The notes beneath the pieces were generated by a model. The model had not been told where the DNA came from and ran no database searches. It saw only the letters and a list, made by a program, of their open reading frames with translations. Below, piece after piece: positions 56,872-64,000 of a stretch of 64,000 bases of DNA (the first letter of the stretch is position 1; each line of letters begins with the position of its first letter). Source of the stretch: Tilletiopsis washingtonensis (Eukaryota > Basidiomycota > Exobasidiomycetes > Entylomatales); assembly GCF_003144115.1 (NCBI RefSeq), contig NW_020312026.1, positions 39,621-103,620 of the forward strand, in the 5' to 3' direction. Position numbers and translations under genes: made by a program.

Positions 56872-58426
56872 GCGTCGGCGTCGGCCAGCGGCTCTGCGTC
56901 GCCGGGAGCGTCAGAGTCGGACGTCGCAGATGCACGTGCGACTGGCGCGTCGGCAGCGGCGAGCAAGAGCGGCGCCGCGGCTGGCAAACGCAAGCGTGCC
57001 TCGGCGCACCCTGCGGCAACCTCTCGCTCTCAGCGCGCAAAGGGCAACAGCGCCAGCGGCTCCATCTCGCGCCCTGCCACGACGCGCAAGCGCGGCGCTC
57101 GCGGCGTGGCCGAGGGAGAAGAATCGGATGCCGAACTGCTGGCTGCTGCGGGCGCCTTTGAGGCGGAGATGGAAGCTGCGGAGCTCGAGGCGGCGCGAGA
57201 AGAGGCGAAGCTGGCATGGCAGAGTGTCAAGGCGAGAAAGAATGGCGGCGCAACAACAAGCGCACAGGGCAGTGGAGCGACGAGTGCGGCAACTCCCTCT
57301 TGCAGCGCGTCGGTGCGAGTGGAGAATCGCAACGGGGTCTCCTCCTCGAGCACTTCTACTTCGACGACGGCGCCACGCCAAGGCGATCTCAACGTCTGGC
57401 TGGGCAAGTCTGCGGTTGCGATGCCTTCTACATGTGCCGCGGCGCAGATCTACGACCGCGACTCGCTCTTCATTGGGCATGTCTATCCGCTTCTCTCTTC
57501 CTCCTCTGCCTCGCGCTTCGCGCTGCTCGAGCATCTCTCTCGCGCCGTGCATCCGCGCCTCGCCACCGACGCCTTTCCGCCGGCCTTTCGCCATCTGCCG
57601 CCCGGCAGACGCGGCGCCAGCCACGACATGCTGGCATGGCGCGTGCTGGAGCTCAAGCAGGGAAGAGACGGCCTCGGCGGGCCCGGAGACTTTGGCGTCG
57701 TCGAGGGAGAGGAAGATGATGGAGAGAAAGGCGGAGGACGCGCAGTGGCCAAGATGCTCAAAGGCTTGGGAGCTTGTGATGTCCTCGTCGTTGTTTCAAG
57801 GTGAGTTTTTTTGCCCCGGCGGGGGGGGGGGGGGGGGGGAAGAGAGAGAGAAGCTGATGCAATGCGCGATCAGATGGTATGGTGGCACAATGCTCGGCCC
57901 CATTCGCTTCCAACACATCGAGACGTGTGCGCGCGAGGCAATCTTGAAGTATATGCATGACGAAGTAAGTCTTCGCCGCTCCCCCCCCCCCCTCTCTCCA
58001 GCAGCCATCAGCTCACGCCCTCTTCGTTTTGAAACGCAGGCGCTGGTGCCGCTGCGAACTCGTCTGCAGTCGCTCGACTTGCGCGTCGGGGAGCTGCGCG
58101 CCAGTCTGGCGGCGCTGGCACCAGCGGCGTCGACGTCGCAGAGTGGCGCCTCTGCTTCCCAAGCCGCCGTCGCCGCCGCATCGTATGCCGACCTCACGCC
58201 CTCGAAAGCGCAGCGCCTCATCTCGGCGCGCGAGAAGCAGGTGGACATGCTGCAGACGCGCCTCGCGCAGCTCGGCGGCGAGGGCGCAGACGGCGACGTG
58301 GGAGCGAAGGATGCCGCGCCGCAAGAGGGGTGCAGGAGGGAGGAGAAGGAGAAGGATGGAGAAGTGCGCGTGGATTTGGAGCAGCTGGATGCGGCACAGA
58401 GAGCATTGAGAGTGCTGCCGCCCTGA
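56575..58426 (+). CDS. IMPACT/UPF0029-domain protein
   Basis: Three exons (56575-57800, 57874-57964, 58040-58426) give 567 residues. The UPF0029 (Impact N-terminal) domain begins SLFIGHVYPLLSSS and ends across intron 1 with the diagnostic RWYGGTMLGPIRFQHIETCAR. In Yih1/IMPACT the domain is part of a regulator of the Gcn2 kinase, but here no RWD domain precedes it. The first 270 residues are Ser/Ala-rich and acidic/basic disorder with an (SA)n run from TCGGCG repeats (about 56828-56890). After the domain come a coiled helix (RLISAREKQVDMLQTRLAQL) and an acidic end. It may therefore be a UPF0029-only relative rather than Yih1. Intron 1 has a long G run, intron 2 a C run. Confidence 0.85.
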
Positions 58427-58648
58427 GCCTGTTGCGCAAGGAAGAAGGGGGGGAGGGCAATGTACTTGTATTGCGCGCGCAAGTTGTAGTGAGGTGTGCT
58501 AGTCGGCCACGCGCGATTGTATTGCGAGCGCGCCTGGAGTGGGCCGCGCTCTCGACTGCTCAGTGTGCATGTTCGGCCTGCCCTCCACCCTCGGCCCGTC
58601 CTTGCTCTGCCACCACCACCCTCCCGCTTGCGCTCAGCTGGCGCCATC

Positions 58649-60786
58649 ATGGGCGACGCGCCCGGCGCCGCGCTGCTCATTCCCAAGCCTCCCTCGCCCG
58701 CTCTCCTCTCCGCCTGGCTCACGCGCCACTACTCGCTTCTCGACGCCGAGGCCGTCGCGGCCTCATCCGCCTCGGCATTGCTCTCTACATCCGCCTCTGC
58801 CTCCCTGCTAGCCTCGCATGGGCTCGCTCTCCTCTCCCTCTCGCCTGCTTCCGCACTGCGCAGCGGACCAGGCGGCACTCGCCTGCTCGACCTCTCCCGA
58901 CCCGCGCATTTCCACGCCGACGAGCGTCTCCCTGCCCACCAACTCCGCCCCGGCGACACGGTGCGCTGCGCTCTGCCCGACGCCAGCTCGACAGCCAAGC
59001 GCAAGGGCGGCGCCAAGGCAAAGGGAAAGGAGGAGCAGGGCAAGAAGAGACAATGGGAGTGCCAGGCCGTCGTGTATCGCACCTCCGAGAAGTGCCTCAC
59101 GCTGAGTCTCAAGGGAGAGGAAGAGGAGCAATGGCCGCCCAGTGTGCATGTCTTCAAAGTGGCAGATGAGAGTGTGGTGAAGCGGTGAGTCTCTCTCGGC
59201 TCCTATGTACCCCTTGCCACCCACCAGGCCGCGCACCTCTGTTGTGAGAGGGGGGGGGGGGGCGCTCTAGCGTCGCGTTCGCGGCCGCGTGCAAGTCCAG
59301 CAAGCCAAGCTATTTCTTCGCTCTTCGCTCTTCGCAGGCTGATTTCTTGTGTCTCTCTGTGTGTCTCTCTCTCCCTGCATTCTAGCATGCAGCAGTCGCT
59401 TCTGCGTCTGTCGAAACAACTCGACGTGCCCGTTGCACTTCCCGACGCCAAGTCCTCCTCCTCCAAGCCATCCACCGTCGTCGTCGGCGCCGCCGCTGCC
59501 GCCGAATCCTCAGCCTCGGAGGCAGAAGCAGAAGCCTCCTCTTCTCTTCCCCCCAGCTCAGCGCCCTCGACTTGCACACTCTCCTCCTCGCGTCCCGCCG
59601 TCATCTCGCCGCTGCTGGGTCTCTCTTTGCCCACTTGGCGTGCTTCATCATCATCATCATCGGAAGACGACGCAAGTGCGCTGTCGCTCTTCGACGTCTC
59701 CCTCAACGCCTCGCAGCGCTCTGCCCTCGACTTTGCCCTGCGTGCCAATCACTTCGCCTTGATCCACGGCCCGCCGGGCACGGGCAAGACGGCGACACTC
59801 ACCGAGCTCATCTTGCAGTTTGCCCTCGCGCCGGGAAAGGGCAAGGCGCAGAGAAAGAGGGTACTCGTGTGTGCGGCCAGCAATCTGGCGGTGGATAATG
59901 TGCTGGCGAGATTGCTGCAGACGAGGGAATTGAGAGAGGAAAAAGTAGCAGTCACTAGAGTTGGTCGTGAGTGTTGTTGCAAGGGAGCGACGCTGGCAAG
60001 GGGGGCAGGGGGGGAAGGGGGCGAGACTGAACCTCGCTTTTCCCGTCCTATTTCTAGATCCAGCGCGAGTCCTCGCCTCGCTCAACGACGCCACGCTCGA
60101 GCATCAGTGCTCTTACAGCGACGCCGGCGCTCTCCTTCGCGACGTCCACGCCGAGCTCGACGCGCTGCTCCTCTCGCTTTCGCCTGCCTCGTCTGCCTCG
60201 TCGGCGGGCAACAAGTCGACGTCGCGGCGCGGCGACTCTTCCTCGAAGCCTCTGCGGGGCAGCGCACGCAAGGAGGCGTGGAGTCGCGTAAGGGAACTGC
60301 GTGCGGAAGCGCGCAGGCGCGAGAGAAACGTGGCGACGAGCGTGCTGGAGCAGGCGAGCATTGTGGCGGCGACATGTCATGGTGCTGCGGCGCGCGTGCT
60401 GCAGCGACAACACTTTGATGTCGTCGTGGTGGATGAGGCTTGCCAGGCGTTGGAGGCGCAGATTTGGTGCGCACTGCAGAGGTTGAAGCCGCATGGCACG
60501 CTCGTCCTCGCGGGAGATCATCGGCAATTGCCGCCGACTGTGCTGGGCAGGAAGAAGGGCGACGGCATCAAGAAGGAGAAGAATGCAAAGCGAGGCAAGA
60601 AGAAGGAGCAGAAGAGGAGCGAGCAAAGAGAGAAGGAGAAGGGCGAGGAAGAGCGAGGGGAGAAGGAGAGGGTGGAGGAGGTGCAGGCGGCAAGTGACAC
60701 TTCTGAATCCGACGACGACGACGACGACGATGACGCCGCCGAAGAGGACGTCAAGGCACCCTCCTCCGGTGCGACTGTATCAAAAC

Positions 60787-60818
<32 letters not shown>

Positions 60819-60973
60819 TCAGCGAGAGAGTCCTCGTCCTCGGCCTCGGCCGACGCCGACGCCGACGAGGCGCAGCTCTCCTTGCGACGCTCTGCTGCTG
60901 CTGCTGCGCACCTCTCCCCCTCCTCCTCCTCCTCCTCCTCCTCCTCCTCCTCCTCCTCCTCCTCCTCCTCCTC

Positions 60974-61015
<42 letters not shown>

Positions 61016-61656
61016 CTCCTCCTCCGCCTCGCCCTCGCGCGCATCGCTTCAGCGAGCCACCTCTCTGCGCCTGCCGCACTCGCTCGAAACGACCATGTTT
61101 TCGCGCTTGCTGGGCATGTACGGCGCTGGATGCAAGGCCCTGTTGAATGAACAGGTATGTAGAACAGATCCTTTCCCCCCTTCCCCCCCCCCCCCCCCTT
61201 TGCCCCCTAGTTTTCCTTCTCTCCTTCGTACCTTGGCCTCTCTCTCTCTCTTGCGCGCGCGCCCTCCCGCGCTCCCCTTAGGCCCCCCAAGGGCTCCTCG
61301 CTGCCGCTCATGCGGCTGCCTCGCTCTCGCTCGCTCGTCACTGACGACTCGCCTTTCTCGTCCGCCTCCTTTTCCCCGCTCTTGCAACTGCCCTGCCCCC
61401 TCGGTCTTCGTTCCTCGGGGGTCTTGGCGGGCGTGCAAAAAACAACAAACAGTACCGCTTCAACACCTCCATCATGGCCTTTCCCAATCTGGCGCTGTAC
61501 GACGGCCAGCTCGTCGCGCACGCCTCGGTCGCCTCTCGCTCGCTGCTGGATCTGCCCGGCTACGCGCCTCTCGCCGGAGATGCACAAGACGCAGACGAGG
61601 CACTCGAGGAACCTTGGGCGGCCAAAGTCGTGTTTTACGATACGTCTGGCGGTGAG

Positions 61657-61695
<39 letters not shown>

Positions 61696-62393
61696 TGTGT
61701 GGGTGTGTGTGTGTGTGTTGCTCTCTCCTCGCACCACACGTATATACTCTCTATTGTCCCCGCCCCGCTGCTCCCGGGCCCGAGAGCTTGAAGCTGACAT
61801 GCGCGACGCAAACCAACAGCGGACATGTATGAGACGTCTGGGTCCATCTCCACCTCCTCCAAGCAGCCGGCCTCGCTCTCGTCCTCCTCGAAATGCAACG
61901 CCCACGAAGCCGAGCTGGTGCGGCGCCACGTGGCGCTGCTCCTTGCCCACGGCCTTCCGCCCACGCACATCTCCGTGCTGGCGCCGTATGCGAGCCAGGT
62001 GGCGCTGCTTGCGAGCACGCTGCGAGGCGAATGGCCAGAGCTGGCGCTGGATGTGGGCACGGTGGATGCGCAGCAGGGACGGGAGAATGAGTGCGTTGTT
62101 GCCCTCCGTTACGTGCCCTTTGCTCTCTCCCCGCTCGCTGACGTCCCTCCACACACTCTCGAACTACAATGCGCAGCGTGGTGATCCTCTCTCTCACACG
62201 CTCAAACGCCACGTCGCGCGTCGGCTTCCTGGCGGAGAAGCGGCGCCTCAACGTGGCCATGACGCGCGCGCGCCGCCAGCTCGTCGTCGTGGGCGACGGC
62301 GCCACGCTCGGCGGGTGCGGCGATGCGTATCTGAGGCGCTGGAGCGAATGGCTGGAGATGGAGGCCGTGTGTGAGGCGGTGGTGCTGCAATGA
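58649..62393 (+). CDS. HCS1: superfamily 1 DNA helicase, Hcs1/IGHMBP2 type
   Basis: Six exons (58649-59184, 59386-59966, 60058-61154, 61453-61651, 61820-62090, 62177-62393) give 966 residues. An N-terminal beta-barrel region precedes motif Q/I ([27 protein letters not shown]), Ia (VCAASNLAVDNVLARL), motif II DEACQALE, III GDHRQLPPT, IV around EQYRFNTSIMAF, V VDAQQGREND, VI LNVAMTRARRQLVVVGD. Hcs1 is DNA helicase A of the Upf1-like group. Between motif III and SLETTMFSRL about 165 residues are inserted: Lys/Glu-rich, then runs of Ser and Asp encoded by (TCC)n and (GAC)n. Intron 4 holds a (GT)n run and intron 3 (298 nt) is C-rich. Confidence 0.93.
60560..61060 (+). repeat. HCS1: trinucleotide-rich coding insertion in HCS1
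   Basis: Within exon 3, AAG/GAG-rich sequence is followed by several GAC runs, a long TCC run (about 60917-60974) and a GAC run (about 60975-61013). They encode acidic and serine homopolymers lying inside the helicase core. Confidence 0.9.
61652..61720 (+). repeat. (GT)n microsatellite in an HCS1 intron
   Basis: Just after the donor of intron 4 there is an almost pure GT dinucleotide tract of about 60 bases, broken by a few GGG triplets. Confidence 0.9.
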
Positions 62394-62631
62394 GATGCCG
62401 ATGCGCATCAGGAAAGAGAGGGAGGGGGGGGCAGCAGCAGCGGCAGCAGCAGCAGCAGCAGCAGCAGCTCGGGAGTCGGACCAGCGAGGCGCACGCCGCG
62501 CGGCGGCGGCGTGAGCTCAGCAAGAGCTTGCGGCCCTCTAGACTCCACAACGCACCTTGTGCCCCCTTGTCTCTCTCCACCACACTGCCCTCTTTTGCTT
62601 CTGCCCCCCACGCACACACACACCGCACGAG

Positions 62632-63970
62632 ATGCTGCCTCTCGCCTCGTCGTCTGCGTGCGTCGCAGCCGCAGCGGCCGCGCGCGCCGGCGGCCGCCGC
62701 GCCGTGCGAGGCCGAGGCGCGCCTCCCGCCGCGGCGCGGTGCCAGCCTCTGGCGTTGGTGGGGGGGCGCCGCAGCGTGGCTTCGACGGCGTCTGGCCGCG
62801 CTTCTGCCTCCGATGCCTCCTCCTCCTCCTCCTCCGACGGCGACGATGCTTCCGCCGCCTACGCCTCAGCCGCAGCTTCGACTGCGGCGCCACAGCACCA
62901 GCACCAGCATACGGACATTGCCATCCTTGGCGGCGGCGTCGTCGGGCTGGCACTTGCCGCTGCCCTCTGTATGTGTTGTTGTTCTTTGCTCTTCCCCCCC
63001 CCCCTCTCTCTCCTCTTCTCCTCTCAGTTTTCTTGCGTGCTGACCCTCTCTCTCTCTCTCTCCTTCTCTCCTGGCGAAACACACCAGCGCAACCGCGCGC
63101 CCTCCTGCCACGCACGCACATCACCCTCATCGATGCCGCGCCCCTCGAGCGCATCCGAGAGTGGCAGCCGAAATGCGCGGACGAGGACAAGAGGGACGGT
63201 GTGGTGTGGGAGAATAGAGTGATTAGTTTGAACGAGGAGAATAGAAGGTGGTTGCAGGGTGAGTTGCAGTGCGCGTGGAGAAGAAGGGGGGGGGCGAGGA
63301 GAGGAGTAGGAGGAGTTGGCAAGGGAAGAGGGACGGGAGCGTGAAGCGGGTCTGTTGTCGGTGGGAGAGGCAAAGCTGAACTCTCCCTCTCTCTCTCTTC
63401 CTCTTCCTGCCTCACTCTCTCTCTTCCTCTTCCTGCCTCACTCTCTCTCTCTTCCTCTTTCTTCCTCAATCTCACTCTCTCTCCCTCTCCCCCCGCTGCA
63501 TCGCAGATCTCGGCATAATGGCGCACTACCCCTCCTCGCGTCTCCACTCTCTCACGTCCATGCACGTCAGTGACGGCCTCAGTTCCTCCTCTCTCTCCTT
63601 CGACGCCTCCTCCTCCTCGCGCATCTCCACGATGGTCGAAGTACGTACGCTGCAACGCGCGCTTCTCCGCTCTCTTTCCTCCTCCTCCCTCTCGCTGCGC
63701 ACCGCCACCGTCTCCTCTATCTCGCCCTCCAGCCTCGACATTGAAGATGCCTGGCCCATCCTCTCCCTCTCCGACGGCTCGACGCTCCGCACGCGCCTCT
63801 TGATCGGCGCAGATGGCGCCGCGTCGCCCGTGCGGCGCTATGCGCGCATCGAGGCGCAGCAGAGAGTGTATGGCAGCCATGGCGTCGTGGCGACTTTGAG
63901 AGTGGAGCAGGGAGCGGCGGCAACGGCAAGACAGAGATTCTTGCCGACGGGCCCCATTGCTTGGTTGCCG
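62632..63970 (+). CDS. COQ6: ubiquinone biosynthesis monooxygenase Coq6 (partial)
   Basis: Three exons are visible (62632-62968, 63088-63258, 63507-63970), then a GTGAGT donor; the gene runs off the window. The N-terminus is Arg/Ala-rich and acid-free for about 55 residues, fitting a mitochondrial presequence. The FAD-binding start is DIAILGGGVVGLALAAAL (around residue 95). Coq6 features follow: ENRVISLNEENRRWLQDLGI, RTRLLIGADGAASPVRRYA, and RFLPTGPIAWLP just before the last donor. Coq6 performs C5 hydroxylation of the ubiquinone ring in mitochondria. The Ser-rich stretch around SSSSLSFDASSSS seems to be an insertion. Introns contain C and CT runs. Confidence 0.93.
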
Positions 63971-64000
63971 GTGAGTTTTTGCTTTGCCAAGTCCCCCCCC

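Overview
The window is eukaryotic nuclear DNA from a GC-rich fungus, most probably a basidiomycete. I infer a yeast-like lineage such as Ustilaginomycotina, but this is not proven. Genes are dense and broken by short introns, mostly 45-110 nt. Donors are GTGAGT or GTGCGT, and a CTGAC branch site usually lies 10-30 nt before the acceptor AG. Every multi-exon model below was built by hand from these signals, from reading-frame phase and from family conservation. There are no prokaryotic features, transposons, viruses, CRISPR arrays or RNA genes that I can support.

Layout: 25 protein-coding genes, nearly all conserved housekeeping genes. 0.6-8.4 kb: DUF1749 hydrolase (+), SUZ-domain protein (-), NF-YB/HAP3 (+), mitochondrial Met-tRNA synthetase (-), ERV41 (+). 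8.7-14.9 kb: a multipass membrane protein (-) and a DUR3-type urea/polyamine transporter (+), separated by a 1.8 kb divergent spacer with GATA sites. 15-25.4 kb: SURP-domain protein (-), MSP1 AAA ATPase (+), NOT2 of CCR4-NOT (-), GLO3 ArfGAP (+), and a repeat-rich coiled-coil protein of unknown function (-) that contains an assembly gap. 26-36.5 kb: small coiled-coil protein (-), YPK1 kinase (+), UBE2G1-type E2 (-), AFG2 AAA ATPase (+). 36.8-47.2 kb: BRO1 (+), SUMO-like-domain protein (-), BRF1 of TFIIIB (+). 45.6-48.4 kb: OTUD3-like deubiquitinase (-). 50-64 kb: PAF-acetylhydrolase-like lipase (+), MFS transporter (-), IMPACT/UPF0029 protein (+), HCS1 helicase (+), COQ6 (+, cut by the window end).

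The genes do not form a pathway cluster. Themes recur (membrane traffic: ERV41, GLO3, BRO1; ubiquitin/SUMO: E2, OTU, SUMO-like; AAA ATPases: MSP1, AFG2), but that is what chance gives in a core fungal region. Gene orientation alternates with unusual regularity: 20 of 24 neighbouring pairs switch strand. From about 52.6 kb onward introns and spacers carry long G/C homopolymers that are absent earlier.

I found no clearly new biological system. The best leads are a 4-nt microexon in DUR3, a repeat-built unknown protein whose intron is itself a minisatellite, a large Ser/Asp insertion in the HCS1 helicase core, and the compositional shift in the last 11 kb.
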